Below are positions 45,613 through 55,044 of a stretch of 64,000 nt of DNA, in pieces. Source of the DNA: CAVSLM01 sp963728895 (GTDB lineage: Bacteria > Pseudomonadota > Gammaproteobacteria > JBBQDK01); assembly GCA_963728895.1 (NCBI GenBank), contig CAVSLM010000007.1, positions 496,001 through 560,000 of the forward strand, written 5' to 3'. Under the pieces are notes generated by a model. The model was not told the DNA's origin. It saw only the letters and a list, made by a program, of their open reading frames with translations, and searched no databases. The position numbers and the translations under genes are program-made. Within the stretch, counting starts at the first letter, position 1; each line of letters begins with the position of its first letter.

Positions 45613-46383
45613 TCACCAGACCTTCCAGGGCGCCTCTCCTCGGCTCCAGAGGTCCTCGAGGATGTTCTTTTCCTTGAGGGTGTCCATACACGACCAGAAG
45701 CCGTAATGGCGGTAGCCCATCAACTGACCCTTGCGCGCAAGGCGTTCCACCGGCTCGCGCTCCCACGCCGTTTCGTCCCCGTCGATGTAGTCGAAGACCT
45801 CGGGGCTCAGGACGAAATACCCGCCGTTGATCCAGCCTTCCGCCTCCTGAGGCTTTTCGTAGAAATCGTGGATGCGATCCCCGTCGAAGCCGATGCGCCC
45901 GAAGCGCGCGGGCGAGCGCACGGTGGTGACTGTGGCGAGCTTGCCGTGGGAACGGTGAAACTCCAGCAGTGCGCGCAGATCGATGTCCGCGACGCCGTCG
46001 CCGTAGGTGAATATGAACGGTGCGTCGGCACCAACCCACTTCTGCAGGCGCTTGAGCCTGCCGCCGGTCTGGGTACCGAGGCCGGTGTCCACGAGGTGAA
46101 CCTTCCAGTGCGGCTGGTTGCCGCCATGGATCACGGTCTCGCCCCTGGCCATGTCCAGGCTGATGTCGTTGTTGATGGCGTAGAAGTTGAGGAAGTACTC
46201 CTTGATGGATTCACCCTTGTACCCGAGCGCGATGAAAAACTCGTCCACGCCGCCCTGGGCGCAGATGTTCATGATGTGCCACAGAATCGGCTTCCCCCCG
46301 ATTTCCACCATCGGCTTGGGTCTGATGCTGGTCTCTTCCGACAGGCGGGTGCCGAAGCCGCCGGCGAGAATCACTGCCTTCAT
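45613..46383 (-). CDS. rfbF: Glucose-1-phosphate cytidylyltransferase
   Basis: The 256-residue nucleotidyltransferase starts MKAVILAGGFGTRLSEETSI with RPKPMVEIGGKPILWHIMN, and has TYGDGVADID and NGGYFVLSPEVFDYIDGD, all as in RfbF/DdhA. It makes CDP-glucose, the entry step to 3,6-dideoxyhexoses and branched CDP-sugars. It is first in a six-gene minus-strand operon (rfbF, FAD oxidoreductase, SDR, C-methyltransferase, RfbC-like epimerase, DUF4910 protein). GGAGAAG precedes the ATG. Confidence 0.95.
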   Translation of the reverse strand: MKAVILAGGFGTRLSEETSIRPKPMVEIGGKPILWHIMNICAQGGVDEFFIALGYKGESIKEYFLNFYAINNDISLDMARGETVIHGGNQPHWKVHLVDTGLGTQTGGRLKRLQKWVGADAPFIFTYGDGVADIDLRALLEFHRSHGKLATVTTVRSPARFGRIGFDGDRIHDFYEKPQEAEGWINGGYFVLSPEVFDYIDGDETAWEREPVERLARKGQLMGYRHYGFWSCMDTLKEKNILEDLWSRGEAPWKVW

Positions 46384-47239
46384 TCATCTTCTCCACTGTG
46401 GTACCGGCGCCCGTCCATTCCCGCTCGTGACTCGGTCGGGCGGCACGGAGTGTGTTGGGAAGCGCGATGGCCTGAGCCGCCGCGGCACAACAATTCAATA
46501 TCGGTTAGAGTTGGGGACGGCGGGACTCGGTTCTTGTTGCGCAGGCCGCTCTATCGGCCGCATGCGCGGTTCGCCTCTGGGATTACTTTCTGCAGGAACG
46601 TTCGGCCTCCGGGCACCAGCGGCGGAAGCCATCTCCGCCGACCCGGGAGCCGGTCGCGTTCGGAAACCTCGTCGATCGGGAAGGTCCCCCTCATAATGCC
46701 TTACGCAAACCACCTGCTGGACCGGCGCGGAGCGATCATCTCCTTCTGTTCGCCGAACCGATAAACCGGCCCCGCCCCGACCTGCGCGCTCCGCCGGTAA
46801 TTGGCCCGCGAAGAATAAACGGGCTTTTTCCCAAAATCCAGGGCTTTTGTCCAGCCGCGAGATTGCTTCGGAGAGGCCGCACAGGCCGTGCGGCGCGGAC
46901 ATCGGGGAAGCTTTCCGCCGGGGGCTCCCGGTGCGCTGCTGCCGGGAACCTTGCTGCGATCGCACACTGCGACCTTTGCTCACTGCCATGCGCGCGTCGC
47001 CTGGAGGACGACCGACAGCGGGCTGGACATCGTGCACTGCATCCCGGTCCGAAGCCTGGGAGCAGTTTAACTATTTAACGCCATACGTCAATGGCTTTCG
47101 TTATGTTTCGCACAATCGGGCTCAGGTCCTCCGGCGGTCCTTGAGAGTCCGGCCGCAGAAGATCTCGTGGAGGAGCACGCGCGTCGGAATCGGGGTGCCT
47201 GACATCACCTCGGCGATGCTGGTGAGATTTCCGGGCTGT
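46384..47239. other. 850-bp non-coding region between the sugar operon and the CHAT gene
   Basis: No frame here shows homology or a good start signal. The region includes the leader of rfbF, an AT-richer patch at about 47065-47120 and, at its right end, a solo repeat end. Promoter assignment for rfbF was not convincing. Confidence 0.5.
47204..47238 (+). repeat. Solo MITE-like right end at the CHAT gene stop
   Basis: GGTGAGATTTCCGGGCTG (47221-47238), preceded by CGGCGATGCT, matches the right terminal repeat of the dispersed element; it ends one base before the CHAT gene stop codon on the opposite strand. Confidence 0.7.
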
Positions 47240-50200
47240 CTAGCGCTTCTTACTCCGTTTCCTGGAAGAGCCACCGGACTTCGGCGACGGGCCTGGGCCC
47301 GGCTCGGAATCCGGCGCCGGCGCCTCGGCGTCCTCGGCAGTGCCTTCGATCGGTTTTTCATCGTGCAGGCCCGGCTCCTGTGCAGGCGTTTGCCTGCCCA
47401 CGCCTTCGAGCCCGTCTGCAATTCGCTCCAGGGCTCGTGCGCCCTTCGACGAGCGCCCCGCAGCAGCGCCTCGTTCCTCGCGCGCCCGCAGGTCTGCGAA
47501 ATGCGCGAGTAGTCTGATTCGGCGGATCACGGAATCGAGCTGACGCGCGCTTTCCGGAAGCTGCTGGCGTACGTCGGCGTAGCAATCGATGATCGCCTTC
47601 TCCGCCTGGTCGGCGGCCTTGCCCTCCAGGCTGCGGTCGATCAGCCGCGCGATCAGCATGCCGTCCGCCGGCATGATCAGGTCGAAGTAGTCGCGAGAGG
47701 TCGCATAGCGCTGTTGCGCAATCTCGCCTGCACGCTCCGCGAGGGCGGCGTCTTCGGGCGCTGCCGTGCCGAGTACCGCCTGCAGTGCCAGGCGGTTCTG
47801 CAGATTGCAGGGACTGAAGCCTGCCTCACCCACGGTGCCCTCACCGCGCCGGTACCAGGTGATGCTCTGCTCCAGGGCCTGTTTCACGCCCGTGGGCGCC
47901 GCCTCGCTGCTCTCACCCTTCTCTGCCGGCCAGTGCGCCAGCACGCTTGCGAGCCGCTGGTAGGCACTGCCGAGAATGGCGCACCTTTCGCCGTTCGTGT
48001 CTGTTCCCTCGGCGCGCTCCACGGAACGAACCAGGGAAAGCAGGCGCTCGATCGAGCGGTGTATCAGTGCAATATCCTTCCCGGCGGCTCCTTGCCGCGC
48101 CTCCAGATTCGCTAGCTGCTCGATGGCCGACACGGGCACGCGCCCTTGCATGTCCTCCATGGCAATGGCCTTCTCGTAGTACTTTCGTGCCTGCATGAAA
48201 TCGCCGGCATCGGCGTAAAAACGGGCGAGCGCATGCACGACCTCGGGCAGCTCGATCCACACCCTGGCATTTGCATTCTCCAACACCCGCTCGAGCGTGT
48301 TGGTCTGCTGCGCGGTGTTGCGTGCGCGGTCACCCTCGAAATGGGAAAGCTCGACCCGCAAGGTGTTGATGCGCTCGACCAGCTCCTGGGACGCGACGGG
48401 TCGCCACTCGCCCGGAACCGTTTCATCGTATGCGCCCGGGTCCATCACGAAGCTGGGATCGCCATAGGCCTGGTATGCACCCCAGGTACTGGTCTCGGGG
48501 AATCCTTCGAAGGTCGCACGGCGGGCCTCGAACACCGCCCTGCCGAAAGCGCGCTGCTTGCTCAAAAATTGTGTATAGAACGCTTCCGCAAAGAACCGCG
48601 CCGCATCGTCTCGTACTGCCCAGCCGGCGACGATGACGGCACGCACGCCGATCTCGATCAGCTCGCGCGCGACGCTGTACGCCAAGCGATTGTACGCCGT
48701 CGATGGCGAGTTGTCGGTCTGGCCCAGGTAGCAGCAGTTGAGGAATACCAGGTCCGGGACGGTCTCGAGCGCACCGATCTCCGCTGCAGTCAGGAGCAGC
48801 CCGTCCGACAGCACCACGCCGCTGCGCGCGGACTCCCCCTCCCCCACCCGGTACACGCCGTGCGCCGAAATATGCAGCACGCGATAGGGACGCGCGAAGA
48901 GCTTGTTGACAACGTCCAGGGCCCGCGCGCCCGACAGCGCCTCGGTAACGGTATAGCCCTGCGACTGCAGCAGGTCGGCGACCGTTCTCGCCTCGGCTTC
49001 TGCGCCGGAGAGCGGGTCGAGCGCCGTCAAGCCCGCTCGCGGAGGTGCGCCGAATGCGGGATAAAAGCCTTCCGTGGAGGGATTGCCCACCACGTAGGCG
49101 AGCTTCTGCTGCGTGGCTCGCACCCGCGGGCGGAAGCGGCTGGAGGCGAGCTGACGCACCACGGCGGTTCTCTTGATGAGCGGATCGTCGCCCGCGCTCA
49201 GCAGCTCCCACGGGAAGTTGGCCGTGTAACCGTCGACGACGAGCACCAGATTCTCCGTCTGGCGCGCAGCCTCCTTGAACTCGTACGGCACCAGCAGCTG
49301 AAACAAGGTCCGCGAAAGATCGGGCTGATGGCTGGAATTGTGGATACTCTTGTCCACCAGCGTATCGACCAGCCCCGGCTGGCGTTGCTGCTCGACCGTC
49401 TCGGCCCGCGCCCGCTGCGAGAGGAAGATGAAGCGAAGCCTGCGGGCGAGCCGGGGTTGCCCGTCCCCCGTTACGCTCGAGGGTACGTTGCTGCCCTGAA
49501 CCTTCTCACCGGCTTCCAGGCACTCCGGCGGACAGTGGTCGATTTGGCGCTCTGCGTCGGTGACCATCAGCCGTGGCCAATAACTGAATGCGGACGACAT
49601 GACGCCCAGGCGTTGACGCATGCCGTCTCCGCAGTCGAGCATGGTCGCCGGCTCGACGCGACAGCCCAGCCGATCCAGCTCCGGAGCGAAACGCGCGGCA
49701 ACCTCGGGGAGCACCTTCGCAGCGCTGATGGCGACGTCCTCGTAGAGCTCGATGAGCTCCAGCCGGCTCACCCGCAGGGGAAGATCCATCACCTCGCCGA
49801 ACTGCCGATTCGCCTCGGCAACGCCCTTCAGGACGGTGCCGATGGAATCCTCGAGGGTAATGCTTGCGGTGGAGTTGTAGCCCAGCAGCAGGCTTGCCAG
49901 CCCGACTTCCTGCGGAGCACCTTCTGGCAGGCGGCCTCCATGGCGCTCGACGATCTGCAGCAGATAGTGCATCACGCCGGCTCGAACCGCCTGCCCGAGC
50001 GCACCGGTAGTGAGCGGACGCTCGCCCAGTTCGCCGAGACCGATCACGACCGCCCCGCGATGGACCCCCGCCTTGACCTGTTCCCGGCTTGGCTGAAGCA
50101 GCACGACCGTTACGCTGCCCAGCGGACCCGAATACACACCCAGGTGATGACGCTTGGTCAATGCGTTATCCACGACATAGCGATCGATCTGCGCCTCGGC

Positions 50201-53092
50201 GCCGGAGATCGCATCCCCTTCGTAATGCCCGACCAGCATGGGATCGCGGGCGTAGCGCAGGTCCATGGCACGCACGCAGACTTCCAGCGTGCTCTTCGCC
50301 CGGCTGCGCCTGCGCACCGGTTTGCGCCCGCCGAGGAGCGCGCGCTCCAGGTCCTGCTCCGTCGGATAGAGCACGGGGCCGGCCTCGTAGCGGAAGAGTT
50401 GCTCGGCACCCCGCACGGTCGGTGCCTCCTGCGCGAGTCGCGAGGTCTCGCCGCGCTCCAGCAGGTCGGACACGGCCGGGAAGCCTTCTTCCTCCGTACA
50501 CAGTCCGGTGTGGTCCGCGTCCATGTACCACACGCGGCGGTTCGCCACGAGCGCGGGCAGCAGACTGGAGTCGTGCGTAACGGTGCCGTCGCCCTTGGCC
50601 GTGGCGATCATGCGCAGGCGGGAACCGAGCCAGGTATCCTCGCGCTCGATCCCGCAGGGCGTCGGGTGCCCGTAGCCCGCGATATAGGCAATACGATCAA
50701 CGTCGGGCAGCTCCTCGGGGAGCGTCTGCCAGACGTTCCTGGCATCGGACAGGAGCGGCGCCTCCGGCACCGCCCCGATGTCCTTGCCGAACAGCCAGTC
50801 GTCGTTGTCCTTGTTGAACAGTGTCCAGAAGGCTTGATCGTAGTAGTCGTGCACGCTGCCGCCGGTATCCGTGAAGCCGGGCCTCGGCAGCAGCTGCAAT
50901 CCACCCGGAAACCCGGCAACCAGCTTCGTGACCTCCTGCAGTCGCATCTCCGCGCCAGACAGGAGGGCGAGCTGGCGCATGGTGTCGCTCAGCCCAAGCA
51001 GCGATGCCACGGCTCCGTGTGAGCCGCGGTTCGGTGTGCCGAGCATCACCCAGCGCGCGCCTTCGCGCTGCACGAGCCGGTCCCAGACCTTGCGATGAGC
51101 GGCGACCATGGCACGCACCACGAGGCCACCCATGCTGTGGGACACGATGCGTACCGGGAGCTCGGTGCCATTCAGCGCCGTCTCGACTGCGGTACTCAGA
51201 AGCGCAGCGCTGTCCTCCAGTGGCAGGCGCCAGTCGTAGGGGAAGCGCTGCACCTCGTGGGTCTGTTCCAGATGGTTGCAGAGGTCGCCGTAGTATTTTT
51301 CGAAGAGCCCGTCCGGGGCGATGTCCTTTACGCCATAGCGGATCTTCTTCAGACCGCCTTGCGCGATATCGAAGAACTGGAACCACACCCGATCGTCTCC
51401 GACCCGCAGGTGCGAGCCCATGGTTCCCGGGAGGAAGATCACGATGGGACGTGGACCCGTGACGGCACGAGCCGCCACCTTCTTGGGTTCGGAAGTGATG
51501 GGCAGGAAGTCGGCGATCTGCTCCGGGTGTTCCTGAACCAGCCAGCTTTGCAGCATGCGGCGGGTGTAGGCATTGGCGAAATATCGGAAGTGGCTGACGT
51601 CCCCGCCCTGATCGAAGATGTAGCGGCCGCGCTCGCGCGCCAGGCCCCCGTACATGGAATCGGTGTCGACGACCAGATCGTTGTCCTGCTGATCGAAGAT
51701 GATGTAGTCGGTGAGGAATACACCGATGCGCTTGAGGAAGCCCTCGCCTTCTATGTCCCCGGCGATCACTCCGAGCTGCGCGCCATCCTTGAGCTGCGCA
51801 CGCCCCAGCAGCGCGGTCAGCGGCGACTGCGGCAACATCGCTTCCAGCCCCGGAACCAATTGCGGATCGGTGCGCGACCGCACGACCTCCAGAACCACGC
51901 GCTTGACCACGGCATAGAGCGGCGTGCCCGCAAGGCCGGGCACCAGACCCACCAGATGCAGCAGCGTCGACAGGAACGCGTCGATGTGACTCGCCGCAAG
52001 CAGCGTTCCCTGCGCGGGGCAGGCCACGCGCACATAGTGCTCGATGCGAAAACCCTTCTGACCCAACAGGTGCGCAAGCTCCATCAGGTTGCGCCGGTCT
52101 TCCTCATCGGCCCCCTGGAACTGTGCGTCGTTGCGCTTGAATCCCTCGACCAGTGCGGCGTCGAGCTGCGCAAGGCACAGCAGATCGCCGACCAGTCCGC
52201 CCCGTGAATGGGTCACCAGGCTGATGCGTGCACCGGGCGGGAGCGCCTTGCCCAGCGCAAGCGCGTTCTCGATCGGGCTTTGGGAAAAGGTGTAGTGCTC
52301 GAAGCCGTACACGTGGCGCCCAAACCTGGCGCGCAGCGGTTGCCAGTCATTGACGGCGTCGGCTCGTGCGAGATCGCCGTAGCTGCCCCGGGTCGAGGAA
52401 CCGGTGCCGTGAATGAAGACCAGCACCGGCTGATCCGGCAGCCAGTCCTGGCCGAAGTCGGCGGGGCCCTTGTCGAGCAATTCCGCCGCGCCGGGCTCAT
52501 CGCCCACCCATGCATAGAGACCGGGCTCACGTTCCAGCCGGCGTTCGATGGCCCACATCAGCACCTTCGTCAGGGCCCAGGCAGCCTTGTTCTCGAAGGC
52601 ATCGATGACCTTGTCACCGAGAAACGCCCGGGCCCTGCCGAGCAGTTCGTCGCCGAGGTCGACTTCGTCCATACCCAGGACCGAAAGCGCGCGCACGAAC
52701 CATTCGCCGGCGCCGCGCGATGCAGGGCCCTGCGCCCGCAGCCTGTCGAGCAGCAGCGGCAACGCCTCCTCGCCTGCGCCTCGCCCGGCGGGTGACTCGA
52801 GCCGGCGCAGGTCATCCTCCAGGCGACCGGGAGACGTGTAGAGGATGAAGCCGCCTTCCATCTCCACCGCAAGGGCGTCGAGCCGATCGGTGGCCGTCGC
52901 GGTCGCCTCCTCCCCCGCAGCGCGGCTCGCAGCCGAGAGATCGAAGTGCTCCTTGACGGTGATTCCGGAAAGCAGCGGGTGCTGTTCGGCCGGACCGCCA
53001 CGGCTCGCCGGACCACGGGCGCGGCTGAGTTCCGGCAAGCTCCTGATACCCGGCAACGTAAACCGAACTTCGCGCTTTCCCTGGTCTGCCAT
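47240..53092 (-). CDS. Giant fusion: two lipase-like hydrolase domains, CHAT protease domain, helical-repeat tail
   Basis: The 1950-residue protein reads as one unbroken frame (ATG 53092, GGAG upstream). Domain 1 (about residues 215-480) is an alpha/beta-hydrolase: FIHGTGSS oxyanion region and nucleophile elbow THSRGG (Ser296). Domain 2 (about 545-865) is LCAT/lipase-like: IFLPGTMGSHL, elbow SHSMGG (Ser653), GTPNRGS, and a candidate catalytic His in DADHTG (His861). Residues about 930-1060 resemble the macro-like N-domain of M17 aminopeptidases (weak). Domain 4 (about 1290-1550) is a CHAT caspase-like protease: LHISAHG (His1411), LVFLNCCYLG (Cys1454) and the terminal WGAYQAYGDPSF. Residues 1570-1870 are TPR-like helices, then a basic Pro/Ser-rich tail. 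No signal peptide: cytoplasmic. It could cleave a partner protein and attack lipids in response to the phospho-signalling genes nearby (inference). Confidence 0.88.
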   Translation of the reverse strand: MADQGKREVRFTLPGIRSLPELSRARGPASRGGPAEQHPLLSGITVKEHFDLSAASRAAGEEATATATDRLDALAVEMEGGFILYTSPGRLEDDLRRLESPAGRGAGEEALPLLLDRLRAQGPASRGAGEWFVRALSVLGMDEVDLGDELLGRARAFLGDKVIDAFENKAAWALTKVLMWAIERRLEREPGLYAWVGDEPGAAELLDKGPADFGQDWLPDQPVLVFIHGTGSSTRGSYGDLARADAVNDWQPLRARFGRHVYGFEHYTFSQSPIENALALGKALPPGARISLVTHSRGGLVGDLLCLAQLDAALVEGFKRNDAQFQGADEEDRRNLMELAHLLGQKGFRIEHYVRVACPAQGTLLAASHIDAFLSTLLHLVGLVPGLAGTPLYAVVKRVVLEVVRSRTDPQLVPGLEAMLPQSPLTALLGRAQLKDGAQLGVIAGDIEGEGFLKRIGVFLTDYIIFDQQDNDLVVDTDSMYGGLARERGRYIFDQGGDVSHFRYFANAYTRRMLQSWLVQEHPEQIADFLPITSEPKKVAARAVTGPRPIVIFLPGTMGSHLRVGDDRVWFQFFDIAQGGLKKIRYGVKDIAPDGLFEKYYGDLCNHLEQTHEVQRFPYDWRLPLEDSAALLSTAVETALNGTELPVRIVSHSMGGLVVRAMVAAHRKVWDRLVQREGARWVMLGTPNRGSHGAVASLLGLSDTMRQLALLSGAEMRLQEVTKLVAGFPGGLQLLPRPGFTDTGGSVHDYYDQAFWTLFNKDNDDWLFGKDIGAVPEAPLLSDARNVWQTLPEELPDVDRIAYIAGYGHPTPCGIEREDTWLGSRLRMIATAKGDGTVTHDSSLLPALVANRRVWYMDADHTGLCTEEEGFPAVSDLLERGETSRLAQEAPTVRGAEQLFRYEAGPVLYPTEQDLERALLGGRKPVRRRSRAKSTLEVCVRAMDLRYARDPMLVGHYEGDAISGAEAQIDRYVVDNALTKRHHLGVYSGPLGSVTVVLLQPSREQVKAGVHRGAVVIGLGELGERPLTTGALGQAVRAGVMHYLLQIVERHGGRLPEGAPQEVGLASLLLGYNSTASITLEDSIGTVLKGVAEANRQFGEVMDLPLRVSRLELIELYEDVAISAAKVLPEVAARFAPELDRLGCRVEPATMLDCGDGMRQRLGVMSSAFSYWPRLMVTDAERQIDHCPPECLEAGEKVQGSNVPSSVTGDGQPRLARRLRFIFLSQRARAETVEQQRQPGLVDTLVDKSIHNSSHQPDLSRTLFQLLVPYEFKEAARQTENLVLVVDGYTANFPWELLSAGDDPLIKRTAVVRQLASSRFRPRVRATQQKLAYVVGNPSTEGFYPAFGAPPRAGLTALDPLSGAEAEARTVADLLQSQGYTVTEALSGARALDVVNKLFARPYRVLHISAHGVYRVGEGESARSGVVLSDGLLLTAAEIGALETVPDLVFLNCCYLGQTDNSPSTAYNRLAYSVARELIEIGVRAVIVAGWAVRDDAARFFAEAFYTQFLSKQRAFGRAVFEARRATFEGFPETSTWGAYQAYGDPSFVMDPGAYDETVPGEWRPVASQELVERINTLRVELSHFEGDRARNTAQQTNTLERVLENANARVWIELPEVVHALARFYADAGDFMQARKYYEKAIAMEDMQGRVPVSAIEQLANLEARQGAAGKDIALIHRSIERLLSLVRSVERAEGTDTNGERCAILGSAYQRLASVLAHWPAEKGESSEAAPTGVKQALEQSITWYRRGEGTVGEAGFSPCNLQNRLALQAVLGTAAPEDAALAERAGEIAQQRYATSRDYFDLIMPADGMLIARLIDRSLEGKAADQAEKAIIDCYADVRQQLPESARQLDSVIRRIRLLAHFADLRAREERGAAAGRSSKGARALERIADGLEGVGRQTPAQEPGLHDEKPIEGTAEDAEAPAPDSEPGPGPSPKSGGSSRKRSKKR

Positions 53093-53498
53093 GGAATGTC
53101 TCCGGATGAACCTGCTGGCCGCTTGCCGCCCTCAGCCCTGTTTCTGGTGATTCACCCCGCTTCCCGACGCCTTGCCAGACCCGACGCGTATCCTGTTCGC
53201 CAACGAGCGGTGCAGGCGCTTTGCCAGAGGAAGTGCCGCTGGCGAAAAACCGAAAAGCGAAATCACGGAACCAAGGTGATGCCAGGATCCCTTGCCTTTG
53301 GTCATCCGGGTAAATGGAGGTCTCGCGTGCGCAATGGAACGCCACTCCCTGGCAGGGTTATCTTTCTTCTCCTCGGACCAGCTCGCGGCGCAGGCGAAGG
53401 GGAAAGAAGATTACCACGGTCGCGCTCCGGGCAGGTACGGGTGCGTGGCGCCCGTCTTCGGGATTGGCATCCAGATGCGCCGACACCAGACGCGCCGC

Positions 53499-54800
53499 CC
53501 GTAGGGTGCGGCTCCCGCACGCCGCCCGTAGGGTGCCGGCCCCCGCACGCCGCCCGTAGGGTGCGGCCCCCGCACGCGGACTTGCAATCCCTCTCCAGCC
53601 GCGCGTACGAACCTGCGGACACACGTAGTAACCATCCTTCGTTCGCGTGGGTCAGGATGAACGGCGCAAGCGCCGTGACCGAATTGTCCGCGTGCGTGGG
53701 ACGCACCCTACCCAGACGCTCCTGCGAACCCATGCAGATGCGCCGACACCAGACGCACCGCCCGTAGGGTGCGGCCCCCGCACGCCACCCGTAAGGTGCG
53801 GCTCCCGCACGCGGACTTGCAATCCCTCTCCAACCGCGCGTACGAACCTGCGGACACACGTAGTAACCATCCTTCGTTCGCGTGGGTCAGGATGAACGGC
53901 GCAAGCGCCGTGACCGAATTGTCCGCGTGCGTGGGACGCACCCTACCCAGACGCTCCTGCGAACCCATGCAGATGCACCGACACCAGACGCACCGCCCGT
54001 AGGGTGCGGCTCCCGCACGCCACCCGTAAGGTGCGGCTCCCGCACGCCACCTGTAGGGTGCGGCTCCCGCACGCGGACGAGATCTCGTAACCCCGGTACG
54101 TCCGACGTTCCTGACAAGACACGAACCTTCCCGCAAGTCCACGCAGCGGGGACCGCGTGCGTGGGACGCACCCTACGCAGGCGATCCTGCGAACCCATGC
54201 AGATGCGCCGACACCAGACGCACCGCCCGTAGGGTGCGGCCCCCGCACGCCGCCCGTAGGGTGCGGCTCCCGCACGCGGACTTGCAATCCCTCTCCAACC
54301 GCGCGTACGAACCTGCGGACACACGTAGTAACCATCCTTCGTTCGCGTGGGTCAGGATGAACGGCGCAAGCGCCGTGACCGAATTGTCCGCGTGCGTGGG
54401 ACGCACCCTACGCAGGCGATCCTGCGAACCCGTACAGGTGCACCGACACCAGACGCACCGCCCGTAGGGTGCGGCTCCCGCACGCCACCCGTAGGGTGCG
54501 GCTCCCGCACGCCGCCCGTAGGGTGCGGCTCCCGCACGCGGACGATAGATCTCGTAACCCCGGTACGTCCGACGTTCCTGACAAGACACGAACCTTCCCG
54601 CAAGTCCACGCAGCGGGGACCGCGTGCGTGGGACGCACCCTACCCAGACGCTCCTGCGAACCCATGCAGATGCACCGACACCAGACGCACCACCCGTAGG
54701 GTGCGGCTCCCGCACGCCGCCCGTAGGGTGCGGCTCCCGCACGCTGCCCGTAGGGTGCGGCTCCCGTATGCTGCCCGTAGGGTGCGGCTCCCGCACGGGG
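53499..54800. repeat. 1.3-kb composite tandem array of hairpin-forming units
   Basis: About 17 copies of a 27-bp unit (core CGTAGGGTGCGGCTCCCGCA, with the stem GTGCGG-CTC-CCGCAC) occur in six clusters of two to five. The clusters are separated by two alternating spacers of roughly 150-180 bp: type A (starting near 53578, 53812 and 54277; GGACTTGCAATCCCTCTCC) and type B (near 54074 and 54540; GGACGAGATCTCGTAACCCC, second copy with a 2-base change). Both spacers end in the same block, GTGCGTGGGACGCACCCTAC to CCGACACCAGACGCAC. The array fills most of the 1.95-kb gap 53093-55044, which has no supportable gene. Confidence 0.9.
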
Positions 54801-54823
54801 ACAATGCATCCTGTAGCTTATCA

Positions 54824-54900
54824 ATGGCGGATGCGCTGCGCTTATACGCCCTCTCATCCATCGAAGGCTTAAACGTCTCGTCAAGATTGCACCACTGCAC
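54824..54900 (+). repeat. 75-bp dispersed repeat, copy 1
   Basis: Begins AATGGCGGATGCGCTGCGCT and ends CGAAGGCTTAAACGTCTCGT-CAAGATTGCA; matched nearly base for base at 62891-62970. The GGCGGATGCGCTGCGCTTATCCGCC core is a near-palindrome of a type common in gammaproteobacterial intergenic DNA. Confidence 0.75.
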
Positions 54901-55044
54901 CAGGTAGCTGAGCCGGCGCGTGTGCTGCATGATCAGCGGCGCACAACGGCTGAACGAACGGCCAGGCAATTGGCTTCCATGACGGCGCAGGTACTCCACG
55001 TGCCGCGCAACCGGCAAGGGGGGTCGGCTCAGTGCTGCGCAAGC

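Noticed and set aside
43398..45677. 759-codon plus-strand frame across the sugar operon
   Set aside because: It runs antisense across two well-recognised enzymes and has no homology pattern or ribosome-binding site.
46495..47037. 180-codon minus-strand gene between rfbF and the CHAT gene
   Set aside because: No homology, disordered Arg/Pro-rich content and no start signal; treated as non-coding.
48146..51022. 958-codon open frame antisense to the CHAT gene
   Set aside because: It is the mirror of a high-GC coding frame; it has low-complexity composition, no domains, and the opposite strand has clear catalytic motifs.
47240..53092. Gasdermin partner for the CHAT protease
   Set aside because: No small frame next to the gene resembles a gasdermin; flanks are repeats and non-coding DNA.
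53499..54800. CRISPR array
   Set aside because: Repeats touch each other or are separated by long conserved spacers of two types, not by unique 30-40-bp spacers, and no cas genes are present.
53302..54900. Proteins with repeated REPHPTGGV-type peptides in several frames
   Set aside because: The 27-bp DNA repeat is a multiple of three, so every frame stays open and repeats; no start signals or plausible protein family.
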